From: CAZICM01 sp964537685
GTDB lineage: Bacteria; Myxococcota_A; Polyangia; Polyangiales; Polyangiaceae
DNA: 64,000 nucleotides
Assembly: GCA_964537685.1 (NCBI GenBank)
Contig: CAZICM010000014.1
Location: 124,001 to 188,000, forward strand
Direction: 5' to 3'
Position numbers and translations under genes: made by a program. Below, in pieces: positions 17,586 to 27,260 of the stretch (positions are counted from its first letter, which is position 1; each line of letters opens with the position of its first letter). The notes under the pieces are model-generated. The model was not told where the DNA came from. It was given only the letters and a program-made list of their open reading frames with translations, and did not search any database.

Positions 17586-18599
17586 GTGGAACGAAAATTA
17601 GTATCGCTTCAGCGCATTGATGCATTGGCCCCCATTGAAGGTGCCGATCAAATTGAACAAGCCCGGGTGATGGGCTGGACGGTCGTTGTCAAAAAGGGCG
17701 AATTCAAGCCCGGCGACGCCTGTGTATTTTTTGAAATCGACAGCGTATTGCCAGAGAGCGCGCCTTGGGCCGAATTTATGAAAGCCCGGGGCTACCGCAT
17801 TCGCACCTTGAAATTGCGGGGAGTCCTCTCTCAAGGATTGGCGCTGCCTGTTTCAATTTTAGGCGAGGACGAAATGCCGCCTTTTGGAATCGATATCCGC
17901 GAACGGCTGGGCGTCACCAAATACGAACCTGTATTGCCCGACTCGCGTGAAATTGCCGGCTCATTTCCGGGCCTCGTGCCTAAAACCGACGAAATCCGCC
18001 TGCAATCGGCCTTGGGCGTGCTCGATGAAATCCGCGGACAAGAATTTTATATCAGCACCAAGCTCGACGGCTCATCGGCCACCTATTTTCGCGATCCAAG
18101 CGGCGAATTCATGGCCTGCTCGCGCAATTGGGCCTTGGCGCGTCCCGCCGCCGGAGCGGGCAATTCCGTATGGCGCGTGGCCGAGCGATATCAACTCGAG
18201 CAACGGCTTCCACCGGGCATTGCCATTCAAGGCGAGCTATGCGGGCCGGGCATTCAAAAGAATAGGCTCGGTTTACGCGAGACCGAATGCTTTGTATTTA
18301 GCGTGTACGACGCCAAAGCCGGCCGCTTTTTCGATTACGCAAGCATGATGAGCTTCTGCAAAGAGCAAGGCTTGAAGACCGTCCCCATCGAGCGCGAAAT
18401 CCGGGGCGCAGAAGCTGCATCCTTTGAACACAGCCTCGATCGGTGGCTCGAACACGCGCGAGGCTTATACGCGGGCACCAAAAATCGCAAAGAAGGCATT
18501 GTCGTCCGCACCTTCAGCGAAATGCCTTCCAATACATTGGGAGGCCGCCTGTCATTCAAAGTCATTAACAACGACTTCTTGCTCAAGGACGAGGATTAA
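17586..18599 (+). CDS. RNA ligase, DRB0094/Rnl5-like
   Basis: 337 residues from GTG 17586, chosen because GGAG lies 8 bases upstream and the family begins near 'RKLVSLQRIDAL'; a GTG at 17553 is also in frame. The N-terminal domain is an OB-like module ('IEGADQIEQARVMGWTVVVK', 'FKPGDACVFFEIDSVLP'). The nucleotidyltransferase motif I is 'STKLDGSSATYF', with nucleophile Lys159. Motif IV/V-like 'KEGIVVRTF' and 'LSFKVINNDFLL' follow. This matches the Deinococcus-type ligase that seals 3'-OH/5'-PO4 RNA nicks. It lies 39 bases after the kinase gene, so it may share the stress transcript. Confidence 0.88.
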   Translation: MERKLVSLQRIDALAPIEGADQIEQARVMGWTVVVKKGEFKPGDACVFFEIDSVLPESAPWAEFMKARGYRIRTLKLRGVLSQGLALPVSILGEDEMPPFGIDIRERLGVTKYEPVLPDSREIAGSFPGLVPKTDEIRLQSALGVLDEIRGQEFYISTKLDGSSATYFRDPSGEFMACSRNWALARPAAGAGNSVWRVAERYQLEQRLPPGIAIQGELCGPGIQKNRLGLRETECFVFSVYDAKAGRFFDYASMMSFCKEQGLKTVPIEREIRGAEAASFEHSLDRWLEHARGLYAGTKNRKEGIVVRTFSEMPSNTLGGRLSFKVINNDFLLKDED

Positions 18600-18604
18600 G
18601 ATCG

Positions 18605-19258
18605 TTAAGCCAGCCTATCCTTTGGTTTTGGATCAAAAATCCGCCTGATCACTTCCTCGCCAATCCCTTCGGCGATCAAACGCTTTTTTAAATTCCCAAT
18701 CTCGAGCCGGGCACTCTTTATCACCACACCGAGCGATCGCTCCAACAGCGCAACCCTCGCCCTGGGAATGCGCAACGCCTCGGTATCCTGCAGAATCTCT
18801 TTAGAAATCTCTCTCGCTTTCCCGCCGAAATGCTTTTTCTCCTCGGCAGGCAATTTGGACAGCATCCCCGCCTCGAGCAGTTGCGCCAAGAGTTCAATTC
18901 GATCGGATTGTTCACCCGGAGAGCCTTCGGTATAAAAGCCCGTGCCGCCCGGAAACAAAAGCGCGCTCGCCACATCGATCGCCGGATTGCCCATGGCTTG
19001 CTGAATATTCCGGAACAGCTCATTCACACGCTCGCCGATGCCCCGCTGAATCTCTTGAAGCCGCAGCGCCAAAGGAGCCGCCGCATCTTTCGCCTTCTGC
19101 AATTCACCGGCCGTCACCGAAAGCAGCGCAATCAGCGCCGACAGCCTCTCCCCGGCAATGCGCTGAACCACATCGCCCTCATTTCTGCACGAAACAAGCG
19201 CATCCTCTAGTTCCCCCAACAATGTCCGCGCATCCGCTTCGGCCGAAGGCTGTGTCAT
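18605..19258 (-). CDS. Unknown helical cytoplasmic protein
   Basis: 217 residues from ATG 19258 (a GTG at 19270 is possible). Predominantly helical, with many Leu/Glu/Ala/Arg and no signal peptide, membrane segment or recognised motif. The central 'LLFPGGTGFYTEG' is the only Gly/aromatic-rich segment. It converges on the RNA ligase gene with a 5-base gap and diverges from the YhhN gene. Function unknown. Confidence 0.6.
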   Translation of the reverse strand: MTQPSAEADARTLLGELEDALVSCRNEGDVVQRIAGERLSALIALLSVTAGELQKAKDAAAPLALRLQEIQRGIGERVNELFRNIQQAMGNPAIDVASALLFPGGTGFYTEGSPGEQSDRIELLAQLLEAGMLSKLPAEEKKHFGGKAREISKEILQDTEALRIPRARVALLERSLGVVIKSARLEIGNLKKRLIAEGIGEEVIRRIFDPKPKDRLA

Positions 19259-19312
19259 TCGCTTCCGCACACCACCATATCCCTAAAACCCCCTTTTCGA
19301 TACATTCACGCC

Positions 19313-19969
19313 GTGCATTGGCTCACTTTTTCGCTTGTCCTCCTGGGCACGGCCGGCTCAATCGCGGGCGGTCTCGTTCACAACACCTGGCTGTTGCTCG
19401 TCTTCAAACCTCTCACCATGCTCGTCGTCATCGCATGGGCGGGTTCGATGCTCCGCGCCCGCAAAAATCGCCTTCACACGGGCATTTTCGCCGGTCTTCT
19501 TTGCTCTGTTGTCGGCGATATCGTGCTCATCTGGCCCGACCGCTTTTTTATTCTGGGCCTCTGCGCCTTTTTATGCGCGCACATCGCGTATATCGCCGCC
19601 TTTTCCCACGGCGCCGCATTACCTTTAAAACCCGCTGTACGCCTTCCCTTTATCGCCTTCGCCATGACCATGTGGGCCGTGCTTCATCAAAACCTCAATA
19701 CGATTTTACGCTTCGCCGTCGCCGTCTATGCGATCGTATTGGTGAGCATGGCTTCCCAAACCTGGATTTGGCACCATCAAATGAAATCCCAATACAGCCG
19801 TTATGCCGTTATCGGCTCGGCTCTCTTCGTCGCTTCCGACACCCTGTTAGCCATCAATCGCTTTCACACGCCCATTGCCTATCCATCGTTCTGGATACTG
19901 GCCACTTATTTTCTAGCGCAATGGTGCATTACCGCATCGGTTGCAGAACCCTCACGCCCCGCACAATAG
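19313..19969 (+). CDS. YhhN/TMEM86-family membrane protein (lysoplasmalogenase-like)
   Basis: 218 residues from GTG 19313, about eight hydrophobic helices. The family pattern is visible: 'LLVFKPLTMLVVIAWA' near 30, 'AGLLCSVVGDIVLI' near 62 with the conserved Asp, and 'RYAVIGSALFVASDTLLAIN' near 165 with the second conserved Asp. Eukaryotic relatives cleave the vinyl-ether bond of lysoplasmalogens; bacterial roles are mostly inferred. The 3' end overlaps the convergent hrpA gene by 18 bases. Confidence 0.85.
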   Translation: MHWLTFSLVLLGTAGSIAGGLVHNTWLLLVFKPLTMLVVIAWAGSMLRARKNRLHTGIFAGLLCSVVGDIVLIWPDRFFILGLCAFLCAHIAYIAAFSHGAALPLKPAVRLPFIAFAMTMWAVLHQNLNTILRFAVAVYAIVLVSMASQTWIWHHQMKSQYSRYAVIGSALFVASDTLLAINRFHTPIAYPSFWILATYFLAQWCITASVAEPSRPAQ

Positions 19970-22900
19970 CTTCCATTGCTCATTCAATTTCGCGGCCGAC
20001 ACACTTAGTGCAGTCTTTAATTCGGGCGCAAATAAAGACACCCGGAATTCTTCCATTAACCATCGAAATGCATCCACATCTTCCGCTGGGACTCCCCTTT
20101 TAAGCAGCCCCTCTTTGCTCTTCCAATAGTTTTGCCAAAAATCGCGGATTTGCTCGGCCTTTTGAGCATCTTTCTGAGGCCCGTTGGGCAAGCGCTCCAG
20201 CCGGACTTGCACCGCCTTTAAATATCTCGGCACATGAACGAGCCGCGCGAGCTTTGCCGTGGAAAATAATCCCGGTGAAATTAAAAATCCCAGATGCGCC
20301 TTCATCTCATCCAGCGTGGCCTTTGGCGCTCCAGGCTTGCCCGCAAGGCTTTTGAGCAGCGTTTCGGCCCTCGCGTATTCAGCGGCGATTTCCTGGGCAA
20401 TCTTTCCGTATTGAGCCAATATTTCTAACAGTTTCCGCTGTCCCGCCATCAAGTGTTCTTTAAATGCGGTGCGCGTTCTAGGCAATGCTTTCGAATTGTC
20501 GAGCGCAAGCGCCTCCGCAAGCGCCCGAAGTGCAATTTGAGTTCGCAGGCCGCGCCCTCCTTCCGCGGTGGCTTGGGAAAGATGGCTTGAAGCGAGCGAG
20601 GCCGGCAGCGATTGCTCCAATTTCTGAAGCGATGTGCCTGTCTCCAATAAAAACAATCGCATGAGGCCGCCCTTATGCGCTTCGGCGGCTGCGTGAGCCG
20701 AGGCAAAGATTTGAATGGATACATTCGAACCTTTGTCCACCAAGGCCGGATATCCGAATAACGATTTACCTCCCACCATCATGGGAATGGTATTTGGAAG
20801 TGTATCTACGCAAAACGATGTAATTCCATCCCGTTCGATGCCGGCCTTTGGGGCTTTTTGAAATAATTCGCGGGCTCGCGCGCCAAAGCGAAGCATTAAA
20901 TCGGGCAGGCTTTTATCCTGGGCCAGCGTTTGATCGCGCTCATCGGTGACGCGGTATGAAAATCGGTAATGAGGCGGCAATTCGTCCGGAAAAAATGAAT
21001 CGGGCGATACGCGCACGCCGGTCGCCACATAGAGCGCCGCAGAAAGCGCTGGCAACAAGGGCTCTTCAAAGGGTTTAAGAATCGAAAGAATTTCCGCCGC
21101 AAGTTCTTTCACCGGCACGCCGAGGCTTTTTCGGACGGCTTTGGGAAGCGTCTCCAGCAGCAGCCGAATCTTGTCCAATTGCCAGGCCGGTATCGTCCAT
21201 TCGAATATCCCCGGGTCCGCTCCAGCAAGCAATCCGATGGGAATGGTTACTGTTATGCCATCGTCATCCTCGCCCGGCTCAAAGCGGTACGATAAAGGCA
21301 ACACGGCACCGAATAGCCTTAATTCATCGGGATACCGTTCAGGCGACAATTCTTCCGCTTCATCGGCCAATACATCCGAGATGGATAGGTGAAGCCATTT
21401 TGGATGTTTTTCTTCGATATCTTTTCGGAATGCTTCAAACGTCTTTCCGCTGTACACGCCTTCTGGCACACGCTGATCGAAAAAGAGCGCCAGCGTATGT
21501 TCGTCGGCCAGCATATCGCTCTTTCTGGCCTTGTCGCGGATGCGCCGCACTTCATCCAAGAGCTTGCGGTTGTGCTCCGCAAAGGGCGCCTCGTGTTTAT
21601 GAGGCTTGTATTCACCGCGCACCAGCGCATGCAAAATAAAGATGGGGCGCGATGCCTTGGGATCGATAGGGCCAAAATGCACCTTGCGATCGCGGACAAT
21701 GGGCAGCCCATACAGCGTCACCATTTCCTTCGCCATGACCTGCGCGGGCTTTTCCTCCCAATGCGGATCGCCATAACTGCGTTTGCACAGCGGGCCGGCA
21801 ATCGACTCGAGCCAGGCCGGATCGACGCGGGCCGCCGTGCGCCCAAACAATTGCGAGGTTTCCACGAGCTCGGCCACGGCGACCCACGCGGGCGGCTTTT
21901 TGGCGAGCCCCGACGAGGGATGCAGCACAAATCGCGTTTGGCGCGCGCCGATATAGGTTTTGGAATCGGGATGCCATTGGCCAATGCGGCTCAGCAGGCC
22001 GCTGCACAAAGCCCTGTGCAATGCGATATCATTGGCAGGTTTTTCGTTGGTATTTAATCCGAGCTCGCGGGCGATTTGCGCGAGCTGCCGGTGAATATCG
22101 GTCCATTCGCGCAGGCGCACATACGATAGAAATTGATCGCGGCACCACTTTCTCAATTGATTTTGGCTGAGCTTTTCCTGCGCATCCTGAAAGGCGTGCC
22201 AAAGCTTTAATAAGCCTGCGAAATCGCTCTCTTCGTTTTTAAACTGAGCGTGTTTTGCATCGGCTTGTTTTTGAGCCGAAATCGGACGATCACGCGGATC
22301 TTGAATACCGAGCGCGGCGGCCACGATTAAGACTTCGCGCAGCACGCCTTCCTGCTCGCCGCCCAAGATCATACGGCCCAGCCTTGGATCGACAGGCAGG
22401 CGCGCAAGGGCTTTTCCGATATCGGTGAGCGAGCCTTTTTCGTCGAGCGCGCCGATTTCCGTCAGAACCCGGTAGCCTTCATCGATGGCCCGTTTGGAAG
22501 GCGCGTCGAGAAAGGGAAAATCCTCGATATCGCCGATGGATAAAGCCTTCATTTGAAGGATAACGCCGGCGAGGCCCACGCGGAGAATTTCGGGATCGGT
22601 ATAGGCGGGGCGATTTAAATAATCGTCTTCGGCATAGAGCCTAAAGCAAATACCGCTTTGAATGCGGCCGGCGCGGCCTTTGCGCTGATCGGCGCTCGCC
22701 CTTGAAATAGGCTCGATCTGTAATTGTGTTACGCCCGAGCGGGGATTGTTGCGGTTAATGCGGGCGAGCCCCGCGTCGACCACAAACACAATGCCCGGGA
22801 TGGTGAGCGAAGTTTCGGCGACATTGGTTGCGAGCACGATGCGGCGCTGGGGCAGGGGCTGAAATACCCTTTGCTGCTCGGCTTGAGAGAGGCGTCCATA

Positions 22901-23686
22901 CAGAGGCAAAAGAACGGTATGGGGAAGCGCGCGGCTGGTCAGCTCGTCCAGCGCTTCGCGGATCTCGCGCTCGCCTGGTAAAAAGATCAAAATATCTTCG
23001 CGTTTATCGAGCTCGCTAATTTCATCGACAACATTGGCAATGGTTTGAGATAGATCGTTTTCCTGGGGTGTGGGCGGGCGGTGAATAATTTCAACAGGAA
23101 ATGTTCGGCCTTCGATCGAAATGATAGGTGCTTTGTGAAAGAAAGCGGCGAAGCGTTCGGTTTCCAAGGTGGCCGAGCTGATGATCACCCTTAAATCGCG
23201 GCGCTTTGGCAATAGACGCTGAAGATAGCCCAATAAAAAATCGATATTGAGGCTGCGCTCGTGAGCCTCATCGATAATGATCGTATCGTAGGCCAATAAT
23301 TTCGGATCGCCCTGGGTCTCGGCCAGCAAAATGCCGTCCGTCATAAATTTCACATAGGTATTTGGCCCTGTTCTATCGGCGAAGCGAATTTGATAACCGA
23401 CCTCGCGCCCCAATTCGACTTTAAGCTCCTGGGCGACGCGGGCGGCGACGCTGGTGGTGGCAATGCGGCGGGGCTGGGTCACACCGATATGCGCCGACAA
23501 GCCGCGTCCCATCGCGAGCGCGATTTTTGGCAATTGCGTCGTTTTTCCCGAGCCGGTTTCGCCCGCGACAATGACGACTGGATGGCTGTCAATGGCTTTG
23601 GCGATATCCAAAACCCTCGAGGAAATAGGCAATTCCTCGGGAAAATGAATGTGGGATGATTTCGATTTTTTATCCACCGCAGGCAC
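19952..23686 (-). CDS. hrpA: HrpA-type DEAH-box RNA helicase
   Basis: 1244 residues from a GTG start, close to the roughly 1300 of E. coli HrpA. Walker A 'GETGSGKTTQLPK' is at 42-54, DEAH at 139-142, 'SSATLET' (motif III), 'NVAETSLTIPGI' (motif V), and 'QRKGRAGRIQSG' (motif VI). Helicase-associated and OB-like regions follow, then the long C-terminal region (DUF3418-like) typical of HrpA. HrpA acts on mRNA and on stalled ribosomes. The start lies 17 bases inside the preceding lipoprotein gene, so the two may be coupled. Confidence 0.93.
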   Translation of the reverse strand: MPAVDKKSKSSHIHFPEELPISSRVLDIAKAIDSHPVVIVAGETGSGKTTQLPKIALAMGRGLSAHIGVTQPRRIATTSVAARVAQELKVELGREVGYQIRFADRTGPNTYVKFMTDGILLAETQGDPKLLAYDTIIIDEAHERSLNIDFLLGYLQRLLPKRRDLRVIISSATLETERFAAFFHKAPIISIEGRTFPVEIIHRPPTPQENDLSQTIANVVDEISELDKREDILIFLPGEREIREALDELTSRALPHTVLLPLYGRLSQAEQQRVFQPLPQRRIVLATNVAETSLTIPGIVFVVDAGLARINRNNPRSGVTQLQIEPISRASADQRKGRAGRIQSGICFRLYAEDDYLNRPAYTDPEILRVGLAGVILQMKALSIGDIEDFPFLDAPSKRAIDEGYRVLTEIGALDEKGSLTDIGKALARLPVDPRLGRMILGGEQEGVLREVLIVAAALGIQDPRDRPISAQKQADAKHAQFKNEESDFAGLLKLWHAFQDAQEKLSQNQLRKWCRDQFLSYVRLREWTDIHRQLAQIARELGLNTNEKPANDIALHRALCSGLLSRIGQWHPDSKTYIGARQTRFVLHPSSGLAKKPPAWVAVAELVETSQLFGRTAARVDPAWLESIAGPLCKRSYGDPHWEEKPAQVMAKEMVTLYGLPIVRDRKVHFGPIDPKASRPIFILHALVRGEYKPHKHEAPFAEHNRKLLDEVRRIRDKARKSDMLADEHTLALFFDQRVPEGVYSGKTFEAFRKDIEEKHPKWLHLSISDVLADEAEELSPERYPDELRLFGAVLPLSYRFEPGEDDDGITVTIPIGLLAGADPGIFEWTIPAWQLDKIRLLLETLPKAVRKSLGVPVKELAAEILSILKPFEEPLLPALSAALYVATGVRVSPDSFFPDELPPHYRFSYRVTDERDQTLAQDKSLPDLMLRFGARARELFQKAPKAGIERDGITSFCVDTLPNTIPMMVGGKSLFGYPALVDKGSNVSIQIFASAHAAAEAHKGGLMRLFLLETGTSLQKLEQSLPASLASSHLSQATAEGGRGLRTQIALRALAEALALDNSKALPRTRTAFKEHLMAGQRKLLEILAQYGKIAQEIAAEYARAETLLKSLAGKPGAPKATLDEMKAHLGFLISPGLFSTAKLARLVHVPRYLKAVQVRLERLPNGPQKDAQKAEQIRDFWQNYWKSKEGLLKRGVPAEDVDAFRWLMEEFRVSLFAPELKTALSVSAAKLNEQWKLLCGA

Positions 23687-24554
23687 CAGTCGGCGGCGTT
23701 TTTATGGGTTCGACGCCGTAATTGTCAAGCAAAGTGATTGGATTGGCCGGAAGTGTCACGCTTTTACAAAAAATATTTCTCAGGAAGGCGCCCATATCTC
23801 CTGTAATCGATGCATTGCCGCCCACCTTGGAATAACTAATTCCAAAATCGTTGCCGCCGGCCGTTAAATCTCCTGAAATATTTAGGCCACGCAATCGTAT
23901 TCCTTCGCCCGTGGCCGTAACCGATCCTTCAATATTCACATTTCTATCTTTAAATCCCTCGCCGTAAATGATGACGCCCTTGCCCGCAATCGCGAGGCTG
24001 CCCATGTAGGTTCCCTTTTGCAATACGATAATATTGAAGTCTTTGGCGGCTTCGGCTTCGATATCGGCCATGGGGCTGCCATCTTGAAATCGCACCGGAT
24101 TGGATGCATCTCCGATGGGATATCGGATGGGCGTATTCACAAAAAATGCGGCCGACGAGGCATTGAGTGCGATAGGCGCGTCATACACATCGCCCTTGGC
24201 CTGCACGGTAAGCGAAAGCGATGCTCCGCCTGCGGCCATATCGACAGGCCCGACGTCGACGCTAATCAATGCAAGTCCATCGGAACCGGTTTTATCTTCG
24301 CCACCGGGCTGGGCATCGAGGAGGATTTTATTTTTTTCGGTGCCCAATGTTTTAGGCAATACACTAAAATGGCCATCATTTACGACAGGATTTACAACGG
24401 CTACAATGGCGGTACTGCCCACGGGCAAATCGGCCTTGGGAGCCTCGCTCGCTGAGGATTCGCTTTCATTGGCGCCACATCCGGTCAATATGGACGCTGA
24501 GCAGAGGGAAATGGCGCCAACGACAGAGAATTGTTTCGCCCAAACAGCGTGCAT
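23670..24554 (-). CDS. Lipoprotein with C-terminal repetitive beta segment
   Basis: 294 residues from ATG 24554, which has AGGAG 9 bases upstream. Signal peptide with lipobox 'ILTGC' (Cys26), then a low-complexity Ser/Glu/Ala linker. The middle part resembles an extracellular beta-sandwich ('GSTAIVAVVNPVVNDGHF', 'LSLTVQAKGDVYDAP'). The C-terminal 110 residues carry short parallel-beta-like steps ('GVIIYGEGF', 'VNIEGSVTATGEGIRLRGLN'), suggesting a pectin-lyase-like solenoid. No enzyme motif visible. Overlaps the hrpA start by 17 bases. Confidence 0.7.
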   Translation of the reverse strand: MHAVWAKQFSVVGAISLCSASILTGCGANESESSASEAPKADLPVGSTAIVAVVNPVVNDGHFSVLPKTLGTEKNKILLDAQPGGEDKTGSDGLALISVDVGPVDMAAGGASLSLTVQAKGDVYDAPIALNASSAAFFVNTPIRYPIGDASNPVRFQDGSPMADIEAEAAKDFNIIVLQKGTYMGSLAIAGKGVIIYGEGFKDRNVNIEGSVTATGEGIRLRGLNISGDLTAGGNDFGISYSKVGGNASITGDMGAFLRNIFCKSVTLPANPITLLDNYGVEPIKTPPTGACGG

Positions 24555-24603
24555 GTTCGTGTTCTCCTGGGAACGGGAGTATTGGTGGGAAGAGAAGCGC
24601 TTG

Positions 24604-24948
24604 TTATTTTGAAGGCAAAGAGCGCATAAAGACAAGAGCCCGGCCAATCCACGCTCCGAGATCGGTATCCTGTTCAAATCCGGGTTCGTCGACATATAAA
24701 AGCCCTTTTAAAGCTTTTCCTGTGAAGTCCATGGGCCGTGCATAAGGCAATTTTAGCGCGCTTTCATATTGATCGGGGCCGACCCGGACCATCAGCCTCG
24801 AGCCGACGACACCACAGCACATATTGCCGTTGACCATAAAGGCGAGGCCGCCAAACATCTTTTTTTCAACGATCTTATGGGTTTTTGTATCGCATTGATC
24901 GTCGAGGGTTTCGCGTGCCCGCTGGGCAATTCCTTCGTCGTAGGGCAT
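24604..24948 (-). CDS. TfoX N-terminal domain protein
   Basis: 114 residues, a stand-alone TfoX/Sxy N-terminal domain. The signature 'VEKKMFGGLAFMVNGNMCCG' is near residue 28, and 'RPMDFTGKALKGLLYVDE' near 72. Full-length Sxy activates competence genes with CRP in gammaproteobacteria; the role of isolated domains is unclear. Separated from the DUF389 gene by 65 bases on the same strand, it could be a distal member of that transcript. Confidence 0.88.
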   Translation of the reverse strand: MPYDEGIAQRARETLDDQCDTKTHKIVEKKMFGGLAFMVNGNMCCGVVGSRLMVRVGPDQYESALKLPYARPMDFTGKALKGLLYVDEPGFEQDTDLGAWIGRALVFMRSLPSK

Positions 24949-25013
24949 AAAGCTTTTTTATTGCCATTCGTTAGCGTGGGCAAGGGATAAAGTGGCGTGT
25001 TGGTGTCTTTTCT

Positions 25014-26750
25014 TTATTTATCCTTGATGTTTTCGGCCTCTTTCTGAGGTGGATTTGCAGGGGCTGCCTGGGAAGGACAGTCTCCCTCCACAAAACGTAT
25101 TTGAAAAGATGCCTCCTCCACCACCGCAACCGATGCCCTTGGATGCCCTGCCAGCAGTGAATCCAGCATCGCTGATATCATGATGGCTGTCGCATGGTTG
25201 GTTTCGCTTGTTGCGGCGGGGAGCCCCCTTGCTTTCTTGGTCTTGCTCCCATTCACTGTCAGTTTTGGCTGGACAACACAAACGGAAAGAGCCGGAATTC
25301 GCTTTGATGCTACAATAAGCTGGGGGATCTCCGCAAGCCATGCCGTTTTGTCCCCTCCTTCCAATACCTGCTCTCCCAGGGGAAAGGCGACCTCGTGTAC
25401 CTGAATCGGTTTTTCAAGCTCTTTTTCAAGCACTTTTGCGAGAATGCCCAGTCCCCCCGTACCCAATGGTGCCCCAAGATGGATGATTTCCAATCGTATT
25501 TTATCCCCTATGAGGTCTTCGTTGAGAGAGAGCATTTTCCCAGCGGATTCCTCAGGGAAATGTTGATAAACAAGCCGCCGAAGCAATGCTCTCGCCGAGT
25601 CCACGGATTCCCCAATGCGGGGTTCGGGTGGCTTGATCGGCAAGACCGGTTTTCGGATGGCAGCCTCAAGACCGGCAAATGCGGCTGCATCCGGCACGGC
25701 CATGGCCTCAATGCGCGGAATAACTCCACCTGCCTGCAGGAGCGAGGCACTCAGGCTCTGCCGCGCCGATTGTGCATCGGAGGCCGTACCAAGCAACACG
25801 ACAACCACTTCAACTTCGCGGCGTTCAACCCGGACTCTTGATTCGATAACCCGGTTTGGGAGACGGGCCACGGCTGCGCGCGCTTCTCCGCGAACTCGAA
25901 TCTCCCACACGACTTCGTCCAGCGCTGTGCGCAGCGGAATATACACCGTGGACAAGAGCGCAAGAGGCATGAGTAAGCGCAGCCATGGCCCCTTAAACCA
26001 ATCCCCCAGGCGCCGGGCAAGGTGCAGTATAATCGGAGAATCATGGGTCTCCGCCATGATAGATGCTTCCACTGTGTGCACGGTTTCCCGATGAAAACCC
26101 GAAAGTGCAAATGCGAGTGTGCCCACAAAAACAATGGCGACAAGGTTGGTGAGAAACAGAAGCGCCGCTCCGCCGGCGATGGGCCAAGATAAAGTTCCAA
26201 CGCCAAATCCACTGGCGCATAATGGCGGCACCAGAGAAATGCCGATGGATGTGCCAGCAGCCGTGGTTGCAATATCACCACTCCTGCGCATGGTAGCGTA
26301 AACGCCGGCCATGGCGCAGAAGGCAGCGGTGATCAGATCGAGAACGGTTGGCGTGGTGCGATTGGAGATTTCGGAATTGAGTTCGTGGAAGGGAAGCAGG
26401 CGCGTTAGCAGTGCCGAGCAGCCGATGACAACGAAGACGCTTACCAAAACACGTGATCCCGACCGTAGAACCAAAAAAGGGGAACCGACCGCCAAGCCCA
26501 TTCCAAATCCAACAATGGGACCCATAAGAGGAGCAATAAGCATGGCCCCAATGATGACGGCCGTGCTTCCGAGGACCAGACCAAGGGTGGCAATGCCGGC
26601 AGCGACGACAAGTTGAAGCCAATATCCCGTGGATTCGCTGGGACTTCGCTGTAGCATGTTTGCAACCACGCTAGGCCGCTCTTCGGGGCTGCATCCCAGC
26701 AGCGTGGAGAGTTTATCCTGTTGTGCCAATAGTGAATCGGGGAGATTCAT
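25014..26750 (-). CDS. DUF389 integral membrane protein
   Basis: 578 residues. A cytoplasmic N-terminus precedes a membrane domain: 'STGYWLQLVVAAGIATLGLV', then 'VIIGAMLIAPLMGPIVGFGM', then 'VLDLITAAFCAMAGVYATMR', as in DUF389 proteins (about six helices, residues 40-290). The C-terminal 280 residues are soluble, with an alpha/beta arrangement. The transport or signalling role of the family is not established. It follows the MarR gene by 26 bases and so seems to be the fourth gene of the otsA-otsB-marR transcript, which suggests an osmotic or stress context. Confidence 0.85.
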   Translation of the reverse strand: MNLPDSLLAQQDKLSTLLGCSPEERPSVVANMLQRSPSESTGYWLQLVVAAGIATLGLVLGSTAVIIGAMLIAPLMGPIVGFGMGLAVGSPFLVLRSGSRVLVSVFVVIGCSALLTRLLPFHELNSEISNRTTPTVLDLITAAFCAMAGVYATMRRSGDIATTAAGTSIGISLVPPLCASGFGVGTLSWPIAGGAALLFLTNLVAIVFVGTLAFALSGFHRETVHTVEASIMAETHDSPIILHLARRLGDWFKGPWLRLLMPLALLSTVYIPLRTALDEVVWEIRVRGEARAAVARLPNRVIESRVRVERREVEVVVVLLGTASDAQSARQSLSASLLQAGGVIPRIEAMAVPDAAAFAGLEAAIRKPVLPIKPPEPRIGESVDSARALLRRLVYQHFPEESAGKMLSLNEDLIGDKIRLEIIHLGAPLGTGGLGILAKVLEKELEKPIQVHEVAFPLGEQVLEGGDKTAWLAEIPQLIVASKRIPALSVCVVQPKLTVNGSKTKKARGLPAATSETNHATAIMISAMLDSLLAGHPRASVAVVEEASFQIRFVEGDCPSQAAPANPPQKEAENIKDK

Positions 26751-26776
26751 GCAAAAGTCGCCTTTCCAGCCTGAAT

Positions 26777-27250
26777 CTAAAGGCGGGCTGCCTCTGACTC
26801 CAGCGCTTCAACCAAGATTCCAAGCACCCGCGCCGCCCCCTCGACGTCGTCTTTGGGGTTTTGTTGTAGCATTTTTTCAACCACCCACTCCACGGTTCCT
26901 GTCGCGGGCTTGTCAAGCGCGCGTCCGGACGTTGTGAGCCCAAGAAGCACCCTCCTTTTATCGCGCACGTCGGGCCGTCTCGATAAAAGTCCCTTGTTCT
27001 CAAGCCTTCGAATCGCGGCCGAAATCGTTCCTGGATCCAAATGCAGATGTTCCGAAAGCTGTCCCGCTGTCATCCCAGGATATTTGCCCACCAAACGAAT
27101 GATCATTCTCTGCTGGGCCGTAATTCCATAGACGATCTCCATCTTTTTAGAGAGACGTTCAATGGCGTGATTGAGCTGCCAAAGCTCGCGTAAAAAGTTA
27201 AGGGCAGGGCTGAGTGAAAGGGTGTCTACCCCGGCTTTTGCTTTTTTCAT
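26777..27250 (-). CDS. MarR-family transcriptional regulator
   Basis: 157 residues from ATG 27250, the normal MarR length. The winged helix is at about 60-110: 'MTAGQLSEHLHLDPGTISAA' is the recognition region and 'DVRDKRRVLLGLTTSGR' forms the wing. Flanking helices make the dimer. It lies between otsB (10 bases upstream) and the DUF389 gene, so it is probably co-transcribed with the trehalose genes. MarR proteins bind palindromes; the 38-bp palindrome at 30256-30293 is the obvious candidate operator (inference). Confidence 0.92.
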   Translation of the reverse strand: MKKAKAGVDTLSLSPALNFLRELWQLNHAIERLSKKMEIVYGITAQQRMIIRLVGKYPGMTAGQLSEHLHLDPGTISAAIRRLENKGLLSRRPDVRDKRRVLLGLTTSGRALDKPATGTVEWVVEKMLQQNPKDDVEGAARVLGILVEALESEAARL

Positions 27251-27260
27251 GGCTCTATTG

